Made by a program: the position numbers and the translations under genes
In this document: positions 36,401-46,680 of the stretch, one piece after another
Position numbering within the stretch: the first letter of the stretch is position 1
Layout of the letters: each line of letters starts with the position of its first letter
From: Dicaeum eximium
Lineage: Eukaryota > Chordata > Aves > Passeriformes > Dicaeidae
Direction of reading: 5' to 3'
DNA: 64,000 nt
NCBI GenBank assembly: GCA_013396995.1
Contig: VWZP01005255.1
Location: 1-64,000 of the forward strand
The notes under the pieces: generated by a model
What the model was told of the DNA's origin: nothing
Seen by the model: only the letters and a program-made list of their open reading frames with translations
The model's database searches: none

Positions 36401-38460
36401 TTATATTCACAAGAAATAACATATGAGACTATGCTGTTGTAACTTAACGTTGTTTTCTCAGTACCCTGCTATTTATTCAAACAGTCCAAATAGACTGGTT
36501 TTCTAAGGGTACCAATGATTTACTCTCTTTAGAAAAAAAAGGTAGTTTCTCGAAATTCAAACCTCTTGTAGAAAAGAATGTGCTTTTACATTTTTTTCAT
36601 AAGGGGAGGGAAAGTTTCTTTAGACAAGGTGATTCTTTCAGCATGAAAATCAGTTGGCAGAGCAGTAGACTGGAATATTGGAAATTTAAGTTCAAGTTCA
36701 TTCTGCTCAATTGAGGATTTAGACCTGAAACTTTAATTTTTTTTGCCTAATCAAAGCAGGGGTTTCCTAGGTCCTGACTAGTGACTCTATGGCACATATA
36801 GAGATGTGTGAGCTAACTTAAGTGATGTATTCACTTCTGATGTAAGTATTCTTGCCTATATATGTTTGATTCTGCATTGAAAAATATTTGCACAATAGCA
36901 CTGCCACATGTCAGTTTATCAATTTGCAAGCACGCAAGAAGGGTTCCCTTCTCCAAAATAAGCTGTTCTTCATATAAATTTGCTACAGAATTTATCTTCC
37001 CTCAAATGTTCCATACCTGAAACCTTGAAAATTGTCTATTTTCTTAAGAAAAAAATGCAGAAACTGTCATTCAGTTTCCTCAGTTTTGTCCTGGGGCAGT
37101 TTTCAATTAAAGCCTCTTGGCTGAGTTCTTTCTTTCATTTAATGTTCCTGCCAAGATCTAAAATATCCTTGGCCTTTCACCATAAGAATGGGACAGGGAT
37201 ACAAGACAGGAAAGTTTAGTCCAACTGTTAAGCTGAACTTGCAGAAAATAATGGGATCTTGGAACACTTGAACAACTTCAGAAAGAGAAGAATAACCACC
37301 ACAAGGACATTTCTGTGTTAAATAATGTGACAAATGGAAAAGAAGCTCAAGGTAACTTAAATAGGATCCCACAGAAAGCACAAATATATATCACATCCAC
37401 TTCAGAGAAAAATGAATTATATAACCCTGTTCAGCTATTGAATCTGCAGGTTCTGTTTCAGACATGGGCAAGCATTTGTACACCTTTCAGCTTTTCTAAG
37501 CTAAAAAAAGGGATATGGTTTCTGAAACTTTTTTTTTCTTCTGTGCCTTTAGACCACAGCAGCCACAGCAATATTCCATTTGTGTAGTCCTGTGTGGAAT
37601 TACTACTTAGTTTTAATTTTCATGGCTTAGGATTAATGTTCTATATGAAAACAGTACAAATATCTGTTTAGAAACATGATAGAGCTAAACCACTAAGGAT
37701 CTTTAAGTGAAGCAGTATATATATATAGGATAAAGAAGAGGCAATCAATTTACCATACAAAGTGGTTTTTTTCACCATTCATTTCATTTGGTAGCTCTGA
37801 AAGGCAAACAGTTGCCATAGAAACAGTAAAATAAGTCCATTTTTGGGACTGGATGATGGCCTTCTTTTGGAAATGTAAATAAAATTTCACTAGATAGATT
37901 TTTGTCAAGTGTGTATCCTGCAGGAACCTTGGAGTTGGAATAATATGCGTCTGGTTGCGTTTGTTTCATTTAAAAGGCAAATCCATTCTGTGCTGGTTGG
38001 ATTTTCACAGCATGCTGTTCTAGTTCCTGTGATTTCTTATTGCAACTTGTAGTCTTGGGCATTTCAGACAGTATCTTCCATCATATATCCCCACATAGGA
38101 ACCTTTGAAAATTTGCCTGGAAACAAGTATGTCAGGACCTCTCAGGATCCATTTGCTACACAATATTTGCTACTGACACAGTATTGTGAGAGCTGTCCTC
38201 CTGAGACTTCTTCCCTCAGCAGAACCACAGCATTCTCAAAGATTTCTTGTGAAACTTGCTATTCACAGGGTTTCATTCCAGCATTTTAAATGACAAAAAC
38301 TTCAATACCAATTAGATAGCCCTCTGAAATTCAAGTGTTTTCTTTTCAATACTTAAAATCACAGATCTTCTGAAGTTCACCTTTTACTGGTACACTTTGA
38401 TGGGAACTAGTGGTGAAATGTGATGAGAACTAGTAGTGAGAGATAGTAGTGAAAACAGTC
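33426..38460. other. Unique AT-rich DNA, no gene seen
   Basis: No transposon or gene could be supported. The 35.5-36.05 kb portion is richer in G+C and holds a palindrome and a homeobox-motif block (listed separately). Around 38400-38455 the words gaactagt and agtagtga recur in a small degenerate local duplication. The ORFs (up to 95 codons) match no known family. Confidence 0.5.
35925..36015. promoter_or_regulatory. Candidate conserved non-coding element with a 17-bp palindrome
   Basis: The block contains gtagttaatgctataattgg, ctggcttaattcagc and the palindrome tcagcagtcactgctga (35985-36001, 7-bp arms and 3-nt centre) followed by tgcatga. Paired homeodomain-like and POU-like motifs around a symmetric site in non-repetitive DNA suggest an enhancer-like element. 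This is pattern-based only. Confidence 0.22.
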
Positions 38461-38705
38461 CCCTGTCACTAGGGGGACAACACAAACTGAAATGCTTAAT
38501 TTAAAACTAGTCTGCTTCAGGAATATCTAAGGATTAAAACTGTATGCATAAGTGTAAAAGCTGTGAAATTAGGATAGCTCAGTTATCTACGTTGCTAGCA
38601 GCAGACAGCAGGCAGGTGCAGAGACACAAATAGGGCGGCCAGATAAACATCTGGCCTTTGGCATGTTACCAATAAACTCTTCTACATCTGTCTTCTGAGA
38701 GAACA
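38461..38705 (+). mobile_element. Possible degraded LTR 3' end
   Basis: An accaataaactc poly(A)-type signal (about 38668-38679) is followed by about 30 bases, 'acatctgtcttctgagagaa' then ca, resembling a short U5 end. Just upstream an 8-bp-arm hairpin, ggccagataaacatctggcc (38637-38656), sits where a retroviral R region would be. A TATA-like aagtgtaaaagc lies near 38551. I could not find a matching target-site duplication or a clear TG start, so the left edge is arbitrary and the call is tentative. Confidence 0.38.
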
Positions 38706-41040
38706 TACAGAAGAAACATTTTCATTCTCTATTTAATATTTTTAGTGAGTGACTTTGTTTGGGAGAGGGTTTTTTTTGTGTTTGGGGTTTGTTGTTTTTT
38801 TTCATTTAACAACCGCAAATATTATTTGAATTTGGAGAATGCTTACGGGAAGGGCAGTTGACAAATTTAAATCAAGAAATCACTTGCATAATGAAGGGAA
38901 CAATGGAGCAACTGAATGAAAGCAGCACCATATGGAGGAAAAAATTGATAGCTTATTGAGCATCCAAGGGTCTGTGAAAAAGAGATGTCCCTGGGCTACA
39001 TAATTAACTTGATATTTTACGTCTTTGTGGTGTGTGGTTTGTGGGTTAGTTCAGAGACCAATGAATCTAATGCAATACTCCCTGAAGACAGAGAGGAGAC
39101 ATGTCCAAAATTTAAAACGAAGCTGGGGCATTTCCTTTATTTCCATTTCCTGGAAACATATTTTATTATGTGAATTTCCTGGAAACAGAGTCAGCTGAAA
39201 TAACTCACTTTGTTTAAAGCTTTTACCATCTGTGTAATTTTACATCTCTCCTGGGTTTGCTAGTTCCAAACACTCCCATGATTTGGCAAATGTCACGGCT
39301 GTTCTTCATCTTTGTCATACCTCAGTGACCTGTGAGAGAGAGTGAAGACAAAAACTAATAATTAGGCCATCCATAAACATTTAGTTCCTCATTATGAGTC
39401 AAGATTACTATTCCTAATGTCATGAATCAAGCTTTTTCTCATGCTGATCACCACATTAATGGCCTGCTCCATGCTTTGTTGAAGCATCTCCATGACATAA
39501 GAACTTTGCTTCATTACTTATGGGGTTAAAAGGAAATTGGTGCCACCCAATTATTATCATAATGTTTGTCCTTTTCATTAGGTTAGAACATATATTTGCA
39601 AGAACAAAATGCTACGTGAGAACTATAGTTAGTTTTCATTGAAAGTAATCTATTCTTTCCATGAACCAGTATAGGTTTCTTTGTGAAATTATGTTAATGG
39701 TTGGCTTTCTGAGCATTTTCTCTCTACTATTTTGCTGAAGTGCTTTTGTGAGCTGTATGTTAAATAACCATTTTTTTTCTTTCACATCTTGATTCCTTCC
39801 ATTGTGTTTTTGTTTTTGAGATTTGAAATGCTGCATTTGTAACACAAATGCATCTCCTATGTGAAAAGACAGTTGAAAAGCACATTCTGTGGCTGTAGTG
39901 CTGTGCTAAACAGAAGTATAGGTGGGTCTTAAGCATATGTTCACTCTGCTGCTTTAATATTTAATTCCATCAAAATTGATTTGAGAAACCTGTTAACACT
40001 TTCATCAGGTTTCTAGAAGTGTTACAGACTTTAAGCTACATATAAATCTGGAAAAGCAGAAGTGCACTGAGGGATCGAGGGAAATAGGAGAATAATAGGT
40101 TCTTATAACTATAGTGGAACTATTTATCCATGCAAAAATGCAGGTGAACCTGTACTAGATAACAATTACTGTGTGCACTTCTTGTTATTAAAATATAGAA
40201 TTAATTGCTTTTGGAGAGAAAAGCTTTACACCTAAATGGGATCACCAGCATTACAAGCCTGTATAACAGTAAAAATCCAAAACTTCAGCTGAGTTTAATG
40301 GAGAAGACCTAATTCCCAATTTCTGTGCTGGGTGTGAAATGACTGTGCTGTGGTAGCATAGATCTGGTCTAAGATAGTGGAGAATATGCCTGGCAGGTTT
40401 TACTCAAGTTCAATCCATTGTTACATGAGAAATATATCTAACCTAACCCACCAGAAACAAAATCTCTCACGAATCTCTAAGGCTGATCAAGGTGGCAGTC
40501 TTTTTAATAGAGAACATGTTTTTATTTCCTTCCCATGCAAATACAAAGTGCTAAGAAAGTTGTTACATTTCACAGTAAATCATGCTGGCAAAGAGTTTAC
40601 TTTCAAGTAAAATCCAGTTTTGCCAGGCACTGGAGGCATTCACATATATTCATATACTTTCCTCTGCACAAGCAAATGTGACTTTTTGTGTTTTGGACCC
40701 AGACTTCACTGTAAACAACTAATACCTCAAATTCGCATTTCTCCCCTGCCTGTAGATGATCACCTATTATCATTCCCTTGAAGGGGTAGTATCCTTTCTT
40801 TTTAAAAAACAGGTACACTGACAGCTTTCTAGTGATCAGTTTGGATAGAGAAATATGGTAGGAGTTCTGAATGACATCAGTTGGCTAAAAGATGCTTTTA
40901 GGGAAGATGGTTTGTCTGAGTGTGAAGTAACAGCTGATAGAGCAAAACTTCAAGGCAAAGCTAAAGGAAGTCAAACCAAAACACACACAAAGGATAAAGA
41001 GTCCATTTGCACCCATATATATTTTGGGTTTGTTCATGCT
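38706..41040. other. Unique AT-rich DNA, no gene seen
   Basis: Aside from a T/G tract at 38753-38803 (ttggggtttgttg-type), no repeat or gene was recognised. ORFs of 62-116 codons lack domains. The longest, starting at 40855, runs into the T/G tract that follows. Confidence 0.5.
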
Positions 41041-41199
41041 TTTTTGTTTGGTTTTTTTGTGGGTTTTTTTGTGGGTTTTTTTTGTTTTTTTGGGGTTTTT
41101 TGGGGTTTTTTTGGTTTTTTTGCGGTTGTTCTTTGGAAGTTGTTTTTATTGTTTGTTTTTGGTTTTTGGTTTTTGGTTTTTTTTCTGGTGTGTTTTTTA
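41041..41199. repeat. Long T/G-rich tract with G runs, (T5-8 G1-4)n
   Basis: About 160 bases contain only T and G apart from a few bases, with many units such as gtgggtttttt, ggggtttttt and ggtttttgg. Repeated ggg/gggg runs on the plus strand could fold as G-quadruplexes. It lies 85 bases before the 3' terminus of a CR1. The plus-strand ORFs of 116 and 71 codons, rich in Phe, Gly and Trp, are by-products. Confidence 0.92.
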
Positions 41200-41284
41200 A
41201 TATAGTTCATATTTCTGCCTAATTAACTTGGCTATCAAAACACCAAAAATAGACTAATGCTGTGACAGGTTATTGTTTTCATTT

Positions 41285-42720
41285 TCATAGACTCATACAA
41301 TGGTTTGGGTTGTAAGGGACTGTTAAAGGTTATCTAGTTTGACCCCCCTGCAATAAGCAGGGACATCTCAATTAGACCAGGTTGCTCAGAGCCCTGTCCA
41401 ATGATTATGAGAGATGGGACATCTATCACTCCTCTGGGCAACCTGTTCCAGTATTTCACCACCCTCACAACAAAACATTTCTTCCTTATATCTAGTCTGA
41501 ATAGACCATCCTCCAGTTTAAAGCCATTACTCCTCGTCACAACAGGCCCTAGCAAAAAGTTTATTCCCATCTTTCCTGTAAGACCACTTAAGGTACTGAA
41601 AGGTCACAGTAAGGTCTTCCCAGAACATTCTCTTCTCTGAATACCCCCAACACTTTCCTCTTAAAAGAGGAGCTCCAGCCCTGTGATTATCTTTGTGGCT
41701 TTCTTCTAGACCTACTCCAAGTTCACGTCTTTTCTGTGCTGAGGATTCCAGAGCTGGATGAAGCCCTCCAGCTGAGGTCCCACCAGAGCAAAGTAGAGGG
41801 GCAGAATCCCCTCCCTCACCCTGCTTTGGGTGCAGCACAGAATACAACTGTTTTTCTGGGCTATGAGCATGTATTGCTGGGTTGTGTCAAACTTTTCATT
41901 CACCAGCACCTCCAAGTCCTTCTCCACAGGGCAGCCCTCAATCCCCTCTTCCCCACCCCCACCCCCCCCAGCCTGTATTAATAATGGGGCTGGCCCCAAC
42001 CCAGGTGCAGGACATGGTCTTGTTGAACCTCCTATGTTCCCATGGCCTCACTTTTTTACCTCATCCAGGTGCCTCTGGATGGCATCTTGTCTTTCAGCCT
42101 TGTTAACTGCACCTCTCACCTTGGTGTCATCTGCAGACTTCTGAGGGTACACTCAGTACCATTGTTTACGTCATCAATGACAACATTACACACCACTGCT
42201 CCCAGTAAGAATCCCTGAGGGACACTGCTTGTCACTGACCTTCATCTGGACACTGAGCCACTGACTAGCCTCTGGACATGACCATCAAGCCAATTCCTCG
42301 TGCTCAGAATTGTCCACACATCAAATCCATCCACTACCATTTAGAGAGGATGTTTTGGGGGACAATGTCTAAGGCTGGGCAGAAGTCCAAATAGACAATA
42401 TCCATAACTCTTCCTTGCCCATTGCTGCACTCACTCCATCATAGAAGATCACCAGGGTTGGTCAGGTAGGTGTTGCCCCTGGTGTTGCCATGCTGTCTTG
42501 AATCATTCCACTGAATTCCATGTGCCCTAGCACAGCTTCTAGGAGGATCTGTTCCAGGATCTTCCCAGGCACAGAGGTAAGGCTGACAGGCTGGTAGTTC
42601 CCAGGATCTGCATTTCCACCTTTTTCAAAAATGTGTGCAATTATTCCTTTCTTTTACCAGTCACCAGGTCTTCACCTAACTCCCATGACATTTCAGATAT
42701 CATAGAGAGTAGCCTGATTT
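41285..42720 (-). mobile_element. CR1 LINE, about 1.4 kb, includes antisense end of ORF2
   Basis: On the plus strand the copy starts tcatagactcatacaatgg and 'ctctgggcaacctgttccag', passes 'gcaacaggccctagc'-like and 'ccagctgaggtcccaccaga' blocks, and reaches the antisense ORF2 region with 'gtgcaggacatggtcttgtt', 'ccctgagggacactgcttgt', 'tctaggaggatctgttccag' and 'aggctgacaggctggtag'. It is therefore a minus-strand, 5'-truncated CR1 reaching into the reverse-transcriptase C-terminal part. Frames are broken, so it is inactive. The ORFs of 60-106 codons found on both strands here are fragments of it. The left end is the 3' terminus, and the right edge is approximate. Confidence 0.94.
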
Positions 42721-44156
42721 CAGTATAGCTACTTCAGTTTAGCACAAGCAAAAAGTGAAAGTTGAATCAGGGTGTGTGGGTGTGTATAGAATGTGTGGCA
42801 GTGTGAACGAGGGCACAGAAAAAAATTAAGGTCTGGAAAAATAAACAAGATGGCACAGGTGTTGTGGGTTTTGATGGAAAGGATGAAATGCGAAGAAGGA
42901 GCTGGAACAGCTCTTCTTTTCTCTCTCTTGCTGGCAACATCAGACACTTTAGTGGAACCTGCCAGCCCAAGGATATCTCTGTAGGTAGCTGTGTTACCTG
43001 CTTGCTCACAAGGTATCTTTGCTAAATAAACTAAAATCAGCATTGTCTACCCTTGAAAATTTTTTGTTCTGAAAATAAGGTCTTTTTGCACAGGATATAC
43101 TTCAAGTTCTACAAAGTTGGGTACAGATGGTACTTGTTCCTTCGTACAAAATCTGTTAAACACCATAATACTTAAAAGTGACACAGAGATATTTCTCTCT
43201 CTTTCCTTTCTTTGTCTATACATGTGCTGAAAGTAGAATTACAAAAGGCCCTCATGTGGGCTGTACAAGATAAAGGACAAGTGGCACAGTTTCAATACTT
43301 ACTCCCTACCTCCTCCTTTCCCCCACACCACTCAGCTGTTTGAATGATTTTTTGCTTGTCTACACCTGTTACAATCCGGTTCTTGCTGAAAATTACCTTT
43401 ATTTTTCACATGTATCTTCAGAATCTCTTGGTAGGGCACTTTCCCTGGTAAATTGTCTGACAGGTAATTTTTTGGTACATTAGCACTGTAGATGATGTAG
43501 ATGAGGAAGATGCTAGAAAGTAGATTTTGTATTTTATTTGTGTTATTGTGGGGTAATTCATGACAGCTCTTTAAATTTTAAACCATTTTAGCCCTTCTCC
43601 TGTAAATGGAACACTGATTTCCCACTGGAGGAAGGCCTGCAGAAAGATGTAATCATGCATTCAAAGATATTTTGTAATGCAGGGTTGCTAGTGACTGAAA
43701 TGCCAACACCCAGAAAATCTAAAGAGCTGCTTTTAATGCTCAGATTGCCATATAAAATGTGTTCACAAAAATGTTTACACAGGCTAGGCTCAGAGGAAGT
43801 CAACACCCCTCTGAAAGGTAAGGGAAAGAAAAAACAACTGGTTCAACTGGGAGAATTGCTCCATGCTTTCCTATTGAAAAATCTGACTGCTACATCGAAT
43901 TGCTATTTTTAGGCAGATTATAAAGTGGGTTAATGAAAGCACCCTGCACAAGCTGACTGCTATGGAATGTTCACCCAACACCCAGCATACACATGGCACT
44001 CTATATGTCTGAGAGAAACACATGCGATCTGCCTGGGATGCCTTAGAATTTTGCCAGAGAAGAAAAGCTGGCTTTATTGGCAAAACAGAAAACATAATTG
44101 GAAACAACTTCTCTCTTAAATGACTTGAATTTATTTTAGAGGTGAGAGAGAGTTTG
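42721..44156. other. Unique DNA between two CR1 copies, no gene seen
   Basis: No gene was recognised. The ORFs at 42.73-43.04 kb (minus, 104 codons, overlapping frames) and 43.6-44.1 kb lack domains. Confidence 0.55.
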
Positions 44157-44850
44157 TCATAGAAAGGTTTGGATTGGAAGGGACCTTAAAGATTATCCAG
44201 TTCCAAGTCCCCTGCCATGGGCAGGGGCCTGTCAGTTTGGATCCATTCCCCCTTGCCCTGTCACTATACATAAATAGTCTTTCCATCTTTCTTTTACGCT
44301 CCCTTCAGGTACTGGAAGGTACCAATTAGGTCACCCCAAAAGTCTTCTCCAGGCTGAACACTGCCAATTCTCTCATCCTTTCCTCATAGGGGCTCCATCC
44401 CTCTCATCATCTCAGTCCCTCCTCTGGACTTGCTCAACAGCTCCATGTCCCTGTGTTTAGGACCCCACAGCTGGATGGGAACTCACCAGAGTGAAGTAGA
44501 ACAGTAGAATGCCTTCCTTTGACCTGCTGGCCACACTGCTTTTGATGCAGCCCATGACACATTTGGCTTTTTGAGCTGTGAGTGCACATTGTCAGCTCAT
44601 GTCCAGCCTCTCATCCACCAGAACCCCAAGTCCCTCTTGACACTCCCAGGTCCTCTTCCCACTTCTTGATCTGTTCATTCCCCAGCCTGTATTGATACTG
44701 GGAATTGCCCTGAGACAGGTGCAGCACCTTCTACTTGATCTTATTAAGTCTCATGAGACTCCCATGGGCCCACTTCTTGAGCTTGTTGAGGTGCCTCTGC
44801 ATGGCATCCTATCCTTCAGGTGTGTCAACTGCACCATGTCATCCTCTGAC
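44157..44850 (-). mobile_element. CR1 LINE 3' end, about 0.7 kb
   Basis: The plus strand opens tcatagaaaggtttggattg and 'gaagggaccttaaagattat', continues with 'gccatgggcaggggcctgtc', 'tcctctggacttgctcaaca' and 'tttgatgcagcccatgacac', and ends near 'gtcaactgcacca'. This is the antisense of a CR1 3' untranslated region and the adjoining ORF2 end. It has its own 3' terminus and so is an insertion independent of the copy at 41285, although in the same orientation. No intact coding frame remains. The 64-codon ORF at its right end is antisense CR1. Confidence 0.94.
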
Positions 44851-46610
44851 TACAAATGGTGTCAAGTTGTAGAAAGGGGTATTTGATGTATGCACTGGTA
44901 TTCACAGTGTTCTGAAAATTACCTATGTGTTTATTCCCCAGTGCTATTCCCTACAAGCTTAAAAAAAAAAAAAATCCTGAATTTTGAACTCCACTGAGCA
45001 CTCTCTAGTAGGCTGCACAAAGTTTTAAAGATTTCTCTGTTTGAAAGTCTTGTACAATGCCATTCATGGTGGTGTTTGGCCAAGTAAGAGTTGAAGTGTA
45101 ACATCTGTGGTCATAATGCTCTTTGCGATTGTTGATGTCTCAGTTTCTGATATTAGGGCTAATGTGTAGATTCTTTCAAATCCAAGTGGTATCTGCTTTC
45201 AAGCAGGTTTTGCTAGTACAATCAAAAGGGAGTAAACTCAGCCCTAAGATGTGAAAATATATAGTTAACACCAGAAGTGGCACCAGAGAGCAGGGTTACA
45301 TCTTAGTGTAATCCGTACAAGAGGGGACTTGCAGAATTGCTCACATCTTTATCACTTGCTATTAGCTATGATGATCTGGATGCATCCTCTGCTTTAAGAA
45401 AACCCTAAATTCCTGATTGCTGGATGCTTGGAGATCACACAGGGGAGAGAAGTGCTCTATACCTGCCCTATCTCTTTCCATTTTCACCAAGTATCCTCCC
45501 CCCAACTGTGGTTGAGGAATTCCTTGAGTAAATCAGGAATTTTGAATTCTGGGTGACAAGAAGAAAGCCAGAAGAAATAAATACTCTCAATCTCTGGGGC
45601 TACAGTGAAGCACTCACTTTAATGAGGTGGATCATATGCTGCAAGACAAGCAGACACCATGGACCTTGTTGAACTTCGCTGCATGTGGTACAGCAAGCAG
45701 CTGTTGATTTGTGTTGAGAATTTGCCTGAGTGGGAGAAGAGAGCTTTCTGTGGAGCTCTCCTACCTCTCAAGGCCTAATATGGATGAATTAGAGACTCTA
45801 GAAAAAACAGAAATTCTTTTATATGAAATATTTTTTACACATAGAATGAACAGATTAAGCATTGATTAATTCATGCTGATTTTCTGCTTAATGAAGAATG
45901 TACTGATCACGGGGAAAATGGAGTTTTTTCTGACTTATAGGGTCTGATTAGAGTGGTCATATGGAAAGGATAATCTATGATGGCACTTCTCTGTTTCCAA
46001 TAATAGATTAATAGCTAAATTGGTTGTTCTGTTATAGCCTTTTAAAACAGCAACACTGTCTCCTTTTACTACTCTCTAGGTATTGTATGAGTATATTTCC
46101 AAAGGTTGCTGCTCAGTCTAAAGACCGGCATATACTCAAATTTATTTCCAGTTGAAAGTGGCACTTATTAGCCACTGGGTAAAGGATCCCTCAGAGGTTG
46201 CTGAAGTCTCTCAGTAGCATGGAGCAGGAATAAAGAAAATATAGTTGGTATCTAGAAGGAGCCAGGGTTATTCTCCCTGCCTTGTAGGAGGATCAGAGAT
46301 CCTTAGAAGCTTATCCCCACCAAGGTATCCTGTCTTCCATAGCAGGAACCACCACCTAAGTTTTCCATAATTTCTTGTTCTAGCAGTATAGCAGGATCCA
46401 CATTCTAATATTTTCCCTTATTTCTCATTGGCTTCTGGCTGTCTCCTGCTTTAGGCAACCAGTGAATTTGCCTGTGCCTAAGAGATAGCCATTGAGTAGA
46501 TGTAGGATGATGACATTCCCTCCCCCTAGCCCTCCCACCCCATTTTTTTCTCTGGAAAAATTCTTTTCTTCTAACTGAGCATTATAACATTAGAGCTCCA
46601 GTTCTGTGTC
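44851..46610. other. Unique DNA, no gene seen
   Basis: An A run occurs at about 44959-44974. A poly(A)-type 'gaaataaatactctc' near 45575-45590 followed by a short GC-richer tail resembles an LTR end, but neither boundaries nor a duplication were found. No coding exon was recognised. Confidence 0.5.
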
Positions 46611-46680
46611 ACAGAATCTCAGAAACTAAAACAGAATCGCAGAATATTCTGGGCTGGAAGTTATCTACAAGGATCATCCT
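46611..46680 (-). mobile_element. CR1 3' terminus remnant
   Basis: Acagaatctcagaaactaa is followed by cagaatcgcagaatattctg and ggctggaagttatctacaag, the antisense of a CR1 terminus with its short end repeats duplicated and diverged. Sequence beyond 46680 no longer follows CR1, so only a stub remains. Confidence 0.6.

Noticed and set aside
40855..41222. 116- and 71-codon Phe/Gly/Trp-rich ORFs
   Set aside because: They are translations of the T/G low-complexity tract.
41527..42144. Overlapping ORFs of 74-106 codons on both strands, some Pro-rich
   Set aside because: All fall inside the minus-strand CR1 and are fragments of its decayed 3' region.
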